Notes: a model not told the origin generated them from the letters alone. 64,000 nucleotides of DNA from Collinsella sp. AF23-2 (GCF_003459245.1 NZ_QRVG01000003.1:1-64000), one strand, 5' to 3'; counted from the stretch's first letter, positions 18,394-27,367 are shown. Made by a program: numbers and translations.

Positions 18394-19632
18394 CTATGCG
18401 GCGGGCAGCTCGATGGTGAATATCGTGTGTTCGGGCGTCGATTCACATGCAACGGTACCGCCGTGTGCCGCGATGATCTCCTTGGCAATAGCAAGGCCCA
18501 AACCGGCACCACCGCGATTGGTCGCACGCGCCGCATCCAGGCGATAGAACTTCTCAAAGATCACCTTGAGCTTAGCCGCAGGGATAGGATCGCCCTGATT
18601 GATAAAGCGCACGCGCACGCCGCCATCGTCTTGGCGCCTGGCCTCAATCGTGATAGTCGAGCCCTCATAGCTATAGGCGACGGCGTTTTTCATGATGTTG
18701 TTAAACACGCGGGCCATCTTATCGCCATCCACGAGCACCGTCAGGTCCTCGCGAATATCAACCTGGGCTTCCTTATGTTGCTCGTTGAGGATGGGATAGA
18801 ACTCGTCAGCCACCTGAGCCAGCAGCAACCCCAGATCAACATAGCCGCGCGTGAGCACGATATCGTGGAAGTCAAAGCGCGTGATATCGAAGAACTCTTC
18901 GATGAGTGCATCGAGCCGGTGCGCCTTGTCGAGCGCCACGCCCGTAAAGTGCGCACGTTGCTCAACCGGCAGCTCAGGAGCCTCTTGCAGCAGCGAAAGA
19001 TAGCCCACCACACTGGCAAGCGGGGTGCGTAGGTCATGTGCCAAGTACGTGACCAGATCGTCCTTGCGATGAGACTCGTCACGCAAGGCCTGTTGCACCT
19101 TGCGCTCGCGATCGCGCACACGGTTGAGTGCGCCCTCGACCTCCAGGAAGTCGCCGTCGATGTTGTCCCAGGTGTCGGGGTGATCGATCAGGCGATCTTG
19201 AATACGAGCGGCCAGCACACAATCGGCATGCTGCTCGCCCTGCTCATAGCCCTGGTAGTACAGGGCGCGGCCGCAAAAGAACAGCACGCACACGGCAAGC
19301 GCCAGCACAAAGCCAAGCATGTTGAATACAAAGCCGGCATCGAACAGCACCGGCCCTTCGATGCCGCCGAGTGCCATGGCGCCAATCGCCAACGTCATGG
19401 CCCACGCGGTACCGCCAATCACCACGCAGCGGCGTACGATTTCAAATCGATCGATCAGCAAAAAGCCGACAAGCAGCACCGCCAAGATTCCAGCGATGTT
19501 ATCGATGCCAATCAGCAGCAGGCTCAGCAAAAAGAGCAGCACCGTTGCAAGCGCGCGGTTGTCGACGACCGACCTCACGTATTCAAAGAGTCGATTGGGC
19601 ACCTCGAATGCCTGCCTATCGTCTTTTGTCAT
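18394..19632 (-). CDS. VanS-like sensor histidine kinase
   Basis: 412 residues with several N-terminal hydrophobic helices (about 30-140) and little extracytoplasmic sequence. The H-box YLAHDLRTPLASVVGYLSLL is of the VanS type; N-box NNIMKNAVAYS and GGAGLGLAIAKEI follow. The ATG at 19632 has a GGGGAAG site; the GTG at 19638 is less likely. Sixteen bases after the regulator gene. The divergent carboxypeptidase gene suggests a role in cell-wall stress or glycopeptide sensing, but that is inference. Confidence 0.88.
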   Translation of the reverse strand: MTKDDRQAFEVPNRLFEYVRSVVDNRALATVLLFLLSLLLIGIDNIAGILAVLLVGFLLIDRFEIVRRCVVIGGTAWAMTLAIGAMALGGIEGPVLFDAGFVFNMLGFVLALAVCVLFFCGRALYYQGYEQGEQHADCVLAARIQDRLIDHPDTWDNIDGDFLEVEGALNRVRDRERKVQQALRDESHRKDDLVTYLAHDLRTPLASVVGYLSLLQEAPELPVEQRAHFTGVALDKAHRLDALIEEFFDITRFDFHDIVLTRGYVDLGLLLAQVADEFYPILNEQHKEAQVDIREDLTVLVDGDKMARVFNNIMKNAVAYSYEGSTITIEARRQDDGGVRVRFINQGDPIPAAKLKVIFEKFYRLDAARATNRGGAGLGLAIAKEIIAAHGGTVACESTPEHTIFTIELPAA

Positions 19633-19648
19633 ATCCACTTCCCCACCA

Positions 19649-20353
19649 TCAAAGGCGTTGTTCGATTATGTAGCCGACGCCCCAGACGTTTTTGATAAAG
19701 CGCGGCTTTTGAGCGTCGTCACCGATCTTTTCGCGCAGGTGGCGAATGTGCACCATCACCGTATTGTTGGAGCCGGGCATAAAATCCTCGTTCCATACCG
19801 CGCGGAACAGATCCTCCACGGCCACCACACTGCCGCGATGCTCGGCCAGATACAGCAAGATGGAATACTCGATGGGCGTGAGGCGAACCGGCGAACCGTC
19901 CACTGCCACGGAACGAGCATCGCGGTTGATCTCCAGGCCGTCGAGCTGGATGGTCGGCGACTCGGCCGCCTGCGAGCGGCTACCGTAGCTGGTGTAGCGG
20001 CGAAGCTGAGCGTGCACGCGCGCGATGAGCTCCAGCGGACGGAACGGCTTAACCACGTAATCGTCCGCGCCAAGCGAAAGGCCCTCGATCTTGTCTTGCT
20101 GGGCATCACGCGCCGTCAGCATGATCACGGGATAGGTATGGCTGGAACGGATCGTACGCAGCAACTCAAAACCATCGATATCGGGCAGCATGACATCCAG
20201 CAGCGCCAGATCGAACTCCTGCTCCAAGATTGCCTTGGCAGCATCGGCCCCGCTATAGGCAATCTGGACATCAAAGCCCTCTTTTGTAAGGTAGATACCA
20301 ACCAAGTCGGCGATGGCCTTCTCGTCATCAACTACCAAAATGCGCTCATTCAT
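19649..20353 (-). CDS. VanR-like OmpR-family response regulator
   Basis: 234 residues. Receiver with VVDDEKAI, LALLDVMLPDIDGFELL (phospho-Asp) and YVVKPFRPLEL, then a winged-helix domain with RLTPIEYSILLYLAEH and VWGVGYIIEQ. ATG at 20353. Forms an operon with the sensor gene. About 200 bases separate it from the divergent dacA start, so it may control that promoter as well as its own. Confidence 0.9.
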   Translation of the reverse strand: MNERILVVDDEKAIADLVGIYLTKEGFDVQIAYSGADAAKAILEQEFDLALLDVMLPDIDGFELLRTIRSSHTYPVIMLTARDAQQDKIEGLSLGADDYVVKPFRPLELIARVHAQLRRYTSYGSRSQAAESPTIQLDGLEINRDARSVAVDGSPVRLTPIEYSILLYLAEHRGSVVAVEDLFRAVWNEDFMPGSNNTVMVHIRHLREKIGDDAQKPRFIKNVWGVGYIIEQRL

Positions 20354-20485
20354 GCGTGCTCCTCTCGCGCTCCATTATGCCCGAGTCGACGCACGCCACA
20401 CACAACAAGCGTGGGTGATTAAGTCGGCCTTAAGCACCCTTGTGCCCGTTCGGGCGCGGATGTGGGCCACGCACGCACGCGATGA

Positions 20486-20501
20486 TTGCCGACGCCGGCA
20501 A
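20486..20501. promoter_or_regulatory. Palindrome between VanR-like gene and dacA
   Basis: Perfect six-base arms TTGCCG / CGGCAA with a four-base spacer, immediately before a -10-like TATACT (20506-20511) on the plus strand. Its position in a divergent gap next to a response-regulator gene makes it a candidate operator. A 16-bp palindrome can arise by chance in GC-rich DNA. Confidence 0.35.
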
Positions 20502-20550
20502 ACGATATACTCTAGTTCCAGAAGAGACCATCCCGTCGAAAGCGAAATCT

Positions 20551-21891
20551 GTGAAGCCCCTCACCTCTTTTGCACAGCGCTCAGCCCAGCTTGCCGCCGG
20601 CTTTGTCTGCGCTATCGCCCTTGCCGCTGGCGCGCCCACCGTCGCCGGCGCCCAAGTGCTCACGACCGACAATGTTTGCGGCAAAACCGCCGATGCGCGC
20701 GGCATCACGGCCGAAAACCTGCCCGATATCGATGCGACCAATGCCCTCGTCATGGGCAAAGACGGCACCGTCTACTATGCCCGCGACGCTGACAAACAGG
20801 TCAAGATTGCCTCGATCACCAAGGTCATGACCGCAATCCTAACCGTCGAGAATTGCAAGATGGACGAGAAGATCACGGTGAGCAATGCTGCCGCCACCGT
20901 AGGCAACTCGACCGCCGGCCTGCTCGAAGGCGACGAGCTCACCGTGGAGCAAGCTCTGCGCGGTCTGATGATCCCCTCGGGCAACGATGCCGCCATCGCG
21001 CTTGCCGAGCACGTGGGCAAAAAGATCGACCCCAAGACCAAGGACGCCGTGGCCACCTTTGTAAAGGCCATGAACGAGCGCGCTAAAAAGCTCGGCTGCA
21101 CGGGAACGCTTTTTGAGAATCCGCACGGTCTGGACTTTGATGAGTGGACCGGCGACATGCACTCTACCGCGCACGATGTAGCCCTGATGATGCAGGAGGC
21201 AATGAAGAGCGATACGTTCCGCGAAATCGTGGCGAGCGATGATTCCTGGATTGAGGTTACGGGCGCCGACGGTTCCGACCATTCTCATTCCATGGATACA
21301 CACAATGAGCTGCTGGGGCAGGACGGCAATATCGGCGGTAAGACCGGCACCACCGACGATGCCGGCTATTGCTTTACGGGAGCCTACAACCGCGATGGCG
21401 ACGAGACCTACACCGTCGTTTTGAACTCCAGCACCACCGACCAGCGCTTTGCCGACACGGCCGCCCTTGCCAACTGGTACTACGGCCACAAGGTGACGGT
21501 TGCGATCGCCAACACGCAGGAAAAGACCACCAACGGCAATCCGCTCATCGCGCGCATTAGCCAGACCGATTGGACGGACAAGACGATCGATGCCACGCTC
21601 GCCGACCCCGCAGCTCAGGCAACCGTCTTTTCGCTTGCTGGAGAGGTGACCGAGAAGGTTACCTACGATGACCTTTCGGGCACGGTGCATGTGGGCGACA
21701 AGGTGGGCAGCGTGACGCTCAAGCAAGACGGCACCAAGATCGCCGTCATGGATTTGGTTGCCGACGAGGAAGACTCGGGGCCGAATCCCATTGAGTGGCT
21801 CCTTGTAAAACTCGACCGCTTGGGCCGCCGCATCGACAACCGCCCACTTACGGCAGAAAGCGAGACCATCGCCAAGGCGCCCGAGGTGTAG
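20551..21891 (+). CDS. dacA: D-alanyl-D-alanine carboxypeptidase (PBP5/6 type, peptidase S11)
   Basis: Serine carboxypeptidase trimming the peptidoglycan stem pentapeptide outside the cell. From the GTG at 20551 the protein starts MKPLTSFAQRS, giving a clean signal peptide cut near AGAQ. Catalytic motifs are S88-I-T-K91, S143-G-N and K264-T-G, with normal spacing. The C-terminus ends in an amphipathic stretch (PIEWLLVKLDRLGRR), the usual membrane anchor. An upstream in-frame ATG at 20440 would put 37 odd residues before the signal peptide and is rejected. No strong ribosome site precedes the GTG. Divergent from a VanRS-like operon. Confidence 0.9.
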   Translation: MKPLTSFAQRSAQLAAGFVCAIALAAGAPTVAGAQVLTTDNVCGKTADARGITAENLPDIDATNALVMGKDGTVYYARDADKQVKIASITKVMTAILTVENCKMDEKITVSNAAATVGNSTAGLLEGDELTVEQALRGLMIPSGNDAAIALAEHVGKKIDPKTKDAVATFVKAMNERAKKLGCTGTLFENPHGLDFDEWTGDMHSTAHDVALMMQEAMKSDTFREIVASDDSWIEVTGADGSDHSHSMDTHNELLGQDGNIGGKTGTTDDAGYCFTGAYNRDGDETYTVVLNSSTTDQRFADTAALANWYYGHKVTVAIANTQEKTTNGNPLIARISQTDWTDKTIDATLADPAAQATVFSLAGEVTEKVTYDDLSGTVHVGDKVGSVTLKQDGTKIAVMDLVADEEDSGPNPIEWLLVKLDRLGRRIDNRPLTAESETIAKAPEV

Positions 21892-21920
21892 GGCTGGGGG
21901 AACATTACATTTGAGATTGG

Positions 21921-21949
21921 AGAGGCGTCCAACGGGGCGCCTCTTTTTG
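21921..21949 (+). terminator. Terminator of dacA
   Basis: GAGGCG / CGCCTC stem, loop, then TTTTT, about 30 bases after the dacA stop on the plus strand. Confidence 0.85.
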
Positions 21950-22052
21950 AATACCTCTTAAACGGGATGCGTCAGAATCACCAAAGCGACATTGCTAGCC
22001 GTTTACCTTCGCTGTGTCTTTTCGGACCTTGAAAACGGGTCCACCGGGCATG

Positions 22053-23204
22053 CTAGTAGATCCTTTCGACCTCCTTGGTCAAGGCCCTGAAAAGATCCCC
22101 AGCTGAGGGGTCTGCCCCAGGACACAGCGATTGCCAGGCACCCGTTTCTCCGATGGTGCCCGCACTCGTCATAACAAGATCGTCGCTCCGCCTGCGAATG
22201 GAGACACTAACGGAGCGGCCATTATGGAACCCATGGATATCGACTTTATTTATGCGCCCATCAGCTAGATAACTAATCATGACATTGATGCTGTCACCAT
22301 ACTCCGGCAATTCGAAGCCGTGGGAATCCATCAATAGCTTCACATCCTGATGGTAAATGCGGGCCTCGACGACATTCTTGGGCATTTTCCCCGTCTTTGT
22401 TGGAGAGCAAAAGCTGATGCTTGGCTCCTCTTCGCTCATGCCTCGGTCAAACCTAAGCATGCACGGGCATACCGACTCAATGGTTCGCAAGGCGTCCGCC
22501 GCGACCTTTTCCTCGGTAAACATCTCCACGTCGATGCCGTTTTCTTCCATATAGGCACGGTTTTTACGTTGAAGCTCTAGCCGAGCCGCAGCCTCCCCAT
22601 CTCCACGCTGTTCCCAATTTCCGGAGTCGGCGACATTTCGATCGAATGTAGAATCAACGGAACATGGCGCTTGCTGTTGAGTCGGATCACTGTCGCCGAG
22701 ACGCCTTAGCTCGGAGCGTCTCATCAGTAGTGTCACAATATCAAACAGCCAACCAAATCCAAAAAGGCCAAAGGTAAAGAGATATAGAAAGAAGCTACCC
22801 CACATCCGTGCATACGCCCTATGAGCGCCCGACCACCCAAGAAGGAAGCATAGCAAAAGCGCCTTGTTTGCCCTGTCAACCGACGTAATCTCTCGAGTGA
22901 GAGATTTCTGTTCAGGCTTCGCCAAAGGTGTAATTTCATGCGATGAAACAGTAATTGAGGACGTCCTTGACGCCGAGCTCCGAGCGCCTGATTTAGCAAC
23001 GGCGCGAGCGACATCCCCAACTCCGACGGTCGTTCTGCTGTATACGGCATTGTAAGCAGCCTTCTTCGGATTTTTGATCCACCCCATGCCCTTCTTACCA
23101 TAGCCGGGGATTATCGCCCGCCTTACCGCGCGCTTCGCTCTGCCGGTCGTTCTTGCCTTGAGTGATGTCTTTAGATTCGGCTTACGCAGCCCGACCTTTA
23201 CCAT
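22053..23204 (-). CDS. TM2-domain protein of unknown function
   Basis: 383 residues. Basic N-terminus (MVKVGLRKPNLKTSLKART), a Ser/Thr-rich linker, then a TM2 domain near residues 115-165: two helices with the LLGWSGAHRAY turn and GLFGFGWLFDIVTLL. The rest is a hydrophilic domain of about 200 residues with FCSPTKTGKMPKNVVEARIY and a GFELPEYGDSINVMISYL region that I do not recognise. The ATG at 23204 has a GGAG site nine bases upstream; the longer ORF start at 23273 does not. TM2 proteins are widespread but poorly understood. Confidence 0.75.
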   Translation of the reverse strand: MVKVGLRKPNLKTSLKARTTGRAKRAVRRAIIPGYGKKGMGWIKNPKKAAYNAVYSRTTVGVGDVARAVAKSGARSSASRTSSITVSSHEITPLAKPEQKSLTREITSVDRANKALLLCFLLGWSGAHRAYARMWGSFFLYLFTFGLFGFGWLFDIVTLLMRRSELRRLGDSDPTQQQAPCSVDSTFDRNVADSGNWEQRGDGEAAARLELQRKNRAYMEENGIDVEMFTEEKVAADALRTIESVCPCMLRFDRGMSEEEPSISFCSPTKTGKMPKNVVEARIYHQDVKLLMDSHGFELPEYGDSINVMISYLADGRINKVDIHGFHNGRSVSVSIRRRSDDLVMTSAGTIGETGAWQSLCPGADPSAGDLFRALTKEVERIY

Positions 23205-23307
23205 ATTTCTACTCCATCCCCTCGGAACCCCACACCGGGGTGCACGAGCACGCCTGGGTCTCCCCGTTTTCAAGCGCCCCGTGTTTGCCTAATGTTCACG
23301 CCCTTTC

Positions 23308-23329
23308 GGACTCTAATCCCCAGCCGCCA
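23308..23329 (+). repeat. Inverted T-arm remnant behind tRNA-Ser
   Basis: The plus strand reads GGACTCTAATCCCCAG, which matches 13 of 16 bases of the tRNA-Ser T-arm (GGGTTCGAATCCCCAG), followed by CCGCCA as in the tRNA 3' end. The tRNA itself is on the minus strand, so this copy is inverted. It sits just beyond the tRNA terminator, the position of the inverted T-arm in the tRNA-tail elements at 27.7, 34.2 and 40.3 kb. Confidence 0.5.
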
Positions 23330-23340
23330 TTCTTGATAAT

Positions 23341-23364
23341 AAAAAAGGGCCCCAAATGGGACCC
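23341..23364 (-). terminator. Terminator of tRNA-Ser
   Basis: On the minus strand GGGTCCC-ATTT-GGGGCCC is followed by TTTTTT, 17 bases after the encoded CCA. Confidence 0.88.
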
Positions 23365-23380
23365 TTCTTCAAAGTCATAC

Positions 23381-23471
23381 TGGCGGAGAGCTGGGGATTC
23401 GAACCCCAGATGCCCTTTTAGGGCATACTCGCTTAGCAGGCGAGCACCTTCGGCCTCTCGGTCAGCTCTCC
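23381..23471 (-). tRNA. tRNA-Ser(GCT)
   Basis: 91 bases including an encoded CCA. Acceptor stem GGAGAGC / GCTCTCC, discriminator G, a long variable arm typical of serine, T-arm CTGGGGTTCGAATCCCCAG, and anticodon loop with GCT for AGC/AGT codons. A minus-strand promoter precedes it: TTGCCC, 17-base spacer, TACTAT. Confidence 0.96.
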
Positions 23472-23576
23472 GTAACAGCCGTTCTATAGTAACCAAACAG
23501 CCGAAGTTGGGCAAGGGGAATTTTGAGGCGTTTCCTCTTTTACCTCTCTTTTACCAGTAAACGTCTCAGTCAATCA

Positions 23577-23631
23577 TCTCAATCTGTAACATCTGCAGGC
23601 CGTAATCCCCTCCAGATGTTACAGATTGAGA
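23577..23631. repeat. 19-bp perfect inverted repeat
   Basis: Arms 23577-23595 and 23613-23631 are perfectly complementary over 19 bp (core CAATCTGTAACATCTG) with a 17-base loop. It lies 50 bases downstream of the AAA ATPase stop. There is no T-run on either side, so a plain terminator is unlikely. It may be an mRNA 3' stabiliser or a small mobile-element footprint. Confidence 0.7.
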
Positions 23632-23680
23632 CAAAGATACAAGGACGGCCCCAGCGACAGCGCGGACAGCCCATTCTTTA

Positions 23681-24763
23681 TTAGTCCTCTCGAACGGTCT
23701 CCAACAGATAATCGCGCATGTACGGAATTGCAAACGAAACGCAGCCATAGCCCGCGGGCTCAATCAACCCCGCATCGATCAGACGCTTGCGATATGACCC
23801 AACTTTGTTCGCCGACAAACCCATCTTCTTGGCGATATCGCCGTTGGCGATATCGACGCCCTCGCATTGAGCCATCGCCGCGAGATACTGAAACTGCCGT
23901 TCCGACACCCTGCGCAGCGCTGGGGCAATCACCATAGCATTAAAGCTATCAAGAGCCGCCTGGATACCCTTACGAGCCGCCTCTTCGCTCACACTCTCCG
24001 CCCCACTGCGCGCAGCAACCTGCCAAGCGTAATATCCGACCAGCTGGACCATAAAGGGATAGCCTGCCGAAGCTTTTGTTAATAGCTCAGCGGCACCTTT
24101 GTCGAGCTCCTTGCCCGCTCGTCTCATCGTATCCTCAAACGATCCGCCAACTTCAAAATCGGAAAGCCGAGTAAGTTCAACATGTTTGGCTCGCTGAAGG
24201 AACGTCAACGTATCATCCACCACCACGCCATCTACCGATGTCGGCAGCCCGGCGAAAGCGAAAGCGACATTCGCTCCTTGGCGAATCAAGAGCTGCATCT
24301 CATTGCCTAGCTCGCGCATTTCCTCAGTTGAGGCATCCTGGATCTCGTCGAGCGTAATGAGCAGACCACCGCGCTTCGCAGCATCGTACATCGCCTCGCC
24401 CAGATGAGAGGCCGACTTCGACATCTCCATGGAGCCAAGGCTGACCCCTAAAATCGATGGGGAAATCGAGATTGATTCAAGACGAACGTTTCGCTGCAGA
24501 GCCTCGAGGATTCTATTGCAAAAACCAGCATTGGAGGCAACGTCAACGACCTCGAATCCTTTTTTGCGTGCAAGGTCACCCAATGCATTAAGGAGCACCG
24601 TTTTACCTGTGCCTCGGACGCCCGAGATGCGCATGAGTCGATCGGGGGCACCAGGACCATTCTCAAGAGCCTCGGCAAAGTCATCCAAAACAGTGTCCCG
24701 TCCGATAAGCTCAGGCGGATTCATGCCCGCCGTTGGCTTAAAGGGGTTAACAGCTTTCGTCAT
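23681..24763 (-). CDS. AAA ATPase with C-terminal winged helix
   Basis: 360 residues of the AAA_16 / archaeal-ATPase-like class. Walker A GVRGTGKTVL near residue 50, Walker B LLITLDEIQDA near 140, sensor-like FAFAGLPTS near 180. The last about 70 residues read as a winged helix (RQFQYLAAMAQ, NGDIAKKMGLSANKVGSYRKRL). No signal or membrane segment. ATG at 24763 has GAGGAGGG; the ORF start at 24799 lies in the repeat array and is rejected. Layout resembles Cdc6/Orc-like and MNS-clade regulators. The three 19-bp repeats over its promoter suggest autoregulation or another DNA-binding role. Function unknown. Confidence 0.8.
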   Translation of the reverse strand: MTKAVNPFKPTAGMNPPELIGRDTVLDDFAEALENGPGAPDRLMRISGVRGTGKTVLLNALGDLARKKGFEVVDVASNAGFCNRILEALQRNVRLESISISPSILGVSLGSMEMSKSASHLGEAMYDAAKRGGLLITLDEIQDASTEEMRELGNEMQLLIRQGANVAFAFAGLPTSVDGVVVDDTLTFLQRAKHVELTRLSDFEVGGSFEDTMRRAGKELDKGAAELLTKASAGYPFMVQLVGYYAWQVAARSGAESVSEEAARKGIQAALDSFNAMVIAPALRRVSERQFQYLAAMAQCEGVDIANGDIAKKMGLSANKVGSYRKRLIDAGLIEPAGYGCVSFAIPYMRDYLLETVRED

Positions 24764-24778
24764 TCTGCCCTCCTCTGC

Positions 24779-24835
24779 TAGTTTTAACAACTTTAACAAA
24801 GTTTAGCAACTTTAGCAGAGTTTAACAGTTTTAGC
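24779..24835. repeat. Three 19-bp direct repeats upstream of the AAA ATPase
   Basis: Three consecutive 19-mers, each made of two TTTARC half-units spaced 9-10 bases apart: GTTTTAACAACTTTAAC, AGTTTAGCAACTTTAGC and AGTTTAACAGTTTTAGC as core sequences. The array begins 16 bases before the ATPase start codon and covers its likely promoter. It is strikingly AT-rich against GC-rich surroundings. It resembles an iteron or multi-site operator on one face of the helix. Confidence 0.8.
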
Positions 24836-24925
24836 AGGCTCGGCGGCTTTATGCCTTACCGATCCTGCCGGGTCCTCCCGCCCGCGCCGATACAAATAGC
24901 GCAGTGCGGCCCCTCTATATCGCCC

Positions 24926-27367
24926 CTACCCCAGCGAGCGACTGAGGGAGCCGAGCTCATCGTTGCCCATGGTGCGCCACATTTGGAAGATGCAGACGCG
25001 CGCCAGGAAAAAGAAGCCGTTATCGACCAGCTGCACGGCGGCATCCGCCAGCTGGTTGGTCACGGCGGACACGGGAGGCAGCTCGAGCCCGGCCTTACGG
25101 ATGGTCTCAACCGCATCCTCGAACGTCGGCGGCTCATTGACGCCCATCTCGTTCATAAGGCCCTGCATTTCTTCCAGCGCGCTACCACCCGACTCCTCGC
25201 CGCGCGGCACGAGGCGGTAGCACGCCAACGCGAGCTCGAGCTGGTCGCAGTTCCAATAGGCAAACGCCAGACGATAGAACAGATAACCGATTGCGGAACG
25301 GTCACTGGCAATGCGCAGGCCGTGGCGCGCCACCTCGATAATCTCGTCAAAGCGCTCCAGGCGCGCCAGCACGTTGATGAGCGCAAAGTGCGACTGCATG
25401 GACGAGCGAGCCAGATCGTAAAGACGACGCACCTCGGGCAATGCCCGTTCAAAATCCTCCTGCTCGGCGTAATAACTGCAGATCTCGTGCTGGGCAAAGT
25501 ACAGCGCATCGGGAGCACGCAAAATACGAACGGAGCGGTCTTCCTCCATTACCGGCAGCACCATGCGTACCAGCTGGTTGTCGCAAAACTGCGTCTGGAC
25601 CGGACCCGTTGCCAAAAGCTCGGCAACGGCACACTTGGCCTCCAGCTCCTCAACAAGACGGGAGAAGCCCTCAAACGCGCTTGCACGGTCAACTTTTGCC
25701 TGCTCGCGCAACTCAACGACGCGCGCCACATACGGGTCATCGTCCATCTCCATGACCTCGAGCTCATCAGCCGTATCGGCAAGCAGCAGGTCGCGCAACG
25801 CCGGCGGCAGCGAACGGTGGTCGTCACGCGGGCGAACGTGAACCTCCGCAGGCTCAATCGCATCCGGCGCATCCGACTCATATGCCTCAAGCATGCGCTT
25901 GCACGGCATATCGTCCATATCCATGCTCTCAAGATCCTTGGCGACAGGCACGCAATTGGCCAGATAGGCCGCACGCCCAAAGGAATATGTTGCAATGACG
26001 CGCTCGCCCTGCTCGCCGTCGGGAGCCGCAATCTGAACATAGCAGCGCGCAATGCAGGCACCTGCGGCAAAGCAAGCCGCTGCCAGCGTAAGCGCCACGC
26101 GCGCGTCGTGCTCCGCGGCCCAAATCACACGCGCGTTCTCGTCCAACTCGCGCCAGACATCCTCCTGAGCGTCGTATTCACGCTGTGGCATGGCATCCAC
26201 GACAGAGTGCCCAAACCGAACGAGCATAATCCCCTCGGCAACGTTTGCCCGATAGGTATAGTCGAGCCGTGTGACCACGTTAAGCGCCTCGACGATACGC
26301 GCGAAGCGGGTACGCACATCCCACTCACCGCCCGGCTGGCAAGCTACCGTTCCGGGTTTGCCCCACGGGTTGTCGCTCGAGGTCGTATCGAGCAGTCGGG
26401 GAACATCGTTGGTTGTCTTGGCGATATGCCACGCATCAAAGAGCGCGCAGCCCTCAAGGCTCGGCGAGGATGCCGCGGGGACCAATCCAGCCCCGATGCG
26501 CTCAAGGATGCCGGAGAGGCGGTTGAGACGGCACTCGATGGCAAGCAGCATGTCAATCTCGTCCTGGTCCAGCAGGCTACGATCAAAATTGAGATAGAAC
26601 AGCTTTGAGCGGTCGATGCGCGCTAGGCTCATTTCGGACTTGGCAGCAATGGTGCGCAGGCGGGGCAAGTCGATCTCGCTCATAAGAGCGGCGGCATAGC
26701 GCTCGATACCGCTCGGATTCTCGGCATGGTCAACACGGTAAAGCAGCGTCTCGATAGCATCGGGGAGCGGTGCCGTGTCAAAGCCCAAAAACACCTCGAC
26801 CGGCTCGGGCAACTTTACGAGTTTGATCTTGTCGACAACGTTTTGCATGTCTACATCGAGACCGTCGACGCCCGTCGTGTTCGCAAGAGCGCTTTCGGAG
26901 TTGGCAAATATCACGTAGCGCAAGAACATCGAGGCCATGAACTCGCCGTAAGGAAGGGCGCGGGTCGAATTCCATGTCTCGTGGTCGGACTGCTCGCGCA
27001 TGGGGCCTTCGGGAGAGCCGGCAGTTCGCGCACACGCGCGCATTGCACCGTTAGCTTCCCTCACCATAATCTCGCCAATACTGGAATCGGACTCGTGAAG
27101 GACCAGCTCCATGTCAGGGTCCTCGGGCAACGGTACTTCCCGAACAGGGCGGTCAACCTTATAAACCTTGCCCGACACGCTCACGTAGCCCAAGAGCGAT
27201 ATGTGAGTTTTGCCGACGAATTCGACGACATAGCACGACTCTTTGGGGTCCTCGCCAAAGACTTTCCAGACAACACCATATGAGCGCCCCGCAGGCTGCT
27301 CTGGCATCGATGGAAAACGCTTTTTGGGGTCGAGAAACCTGAGCTTGTATGTCGGACGCTCTGCCAC
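24926..27367 (-). CDS. Large protein of unknown function with helical-repeat C-terminus
   Basis: 813 residues, no signal peptide or membrane helix. The N-terminal 100 residues are beta-rich (ESCYVVEFVGKTHISLLGYV). The centre is acidic and unrecognised. The last about 200 residues contain TPR-like helices (SYYAEQEDFERALPEVRRLY, LFYRLAFAYWNCDQLELALA). GTG start at 27367 with an AGGGTGAT site. Codon use matches neighbouring core genes. No partner genes are evident: the ATPase lies 160 bases downstream and the tRNA-Arg array upstream. Confidence 0.75.
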   Translation of the reverse strand: MAERPTYKLRFLDPKKRFPSMPEQPAGRSYGVVWKVFGEDPKESCYVVEFVGKTHISLLGYVSVSGKVYKVDRPVREVPLPEDPDMELVLHESDSSIGEIMVREANGAMRACARTAGSPEGPMREQSDHETWNSTRALPYGEFMASMFLRYVIFANSESALANTTGVDGLDVDMQNVVDKIKLVKLPEPVEVFLGFDTAPLPDAIETLLYRVDHAENPSGIERYAAALMSEIDLPRLRTIAAKSEMSLARIDRSKLFYLNFDRSLLDQDEIDMLLAIECRLNRLSGILERIGAGLVPAASSPSLEGCALFDAWHIAKTTNDVPRLLDTTSSDNPWGKPGTVACQPGGEWDVRTRFARIVEALNVVTRLDYTYRANVAEGIMLVRFGHSVVDAMPQREYDAQEDVWRELDENARVIWAAEHDARVALTLAAACFAAGACIARCYVQIAAPDGEQGERVIATYSFGRAAYLANCVPVAKDLESMDMDDMPCKRMLEAYESDAPDAIEPAEVHVRPRDDHRSLPPALRDLLLADTADELEVMEMDDDPYVARVVELREQAKVDRASAFEGFSRLVEELEAKCAVAELLATGPVQTQFCDNQLVRMVLPVMEEDRSVRILRAPDALYFAQHEICSYYAEQEDFERALPEVRRLYDLARSSMQSHFALINVLARLERFDEIIEVARHGLRIASDRSAIGYLFYRLAFAYWNCDQLELALACYRLVPRGEESGGSALEEMQGLMNEMGVNEPPTFEDAVETIRKAGLELPPVSAVTNQLADAAVQLVDNGFFFLARVCIFQMWRTMGNDELGSLSRSLG

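Noticed and set aside
24851..26608. A 585-codon plus-strand ORF
   Set aside because: Runs antisense to the 813-residue minus-strand gene, has a His/Arg-rich shadow composition and no ribosome site.
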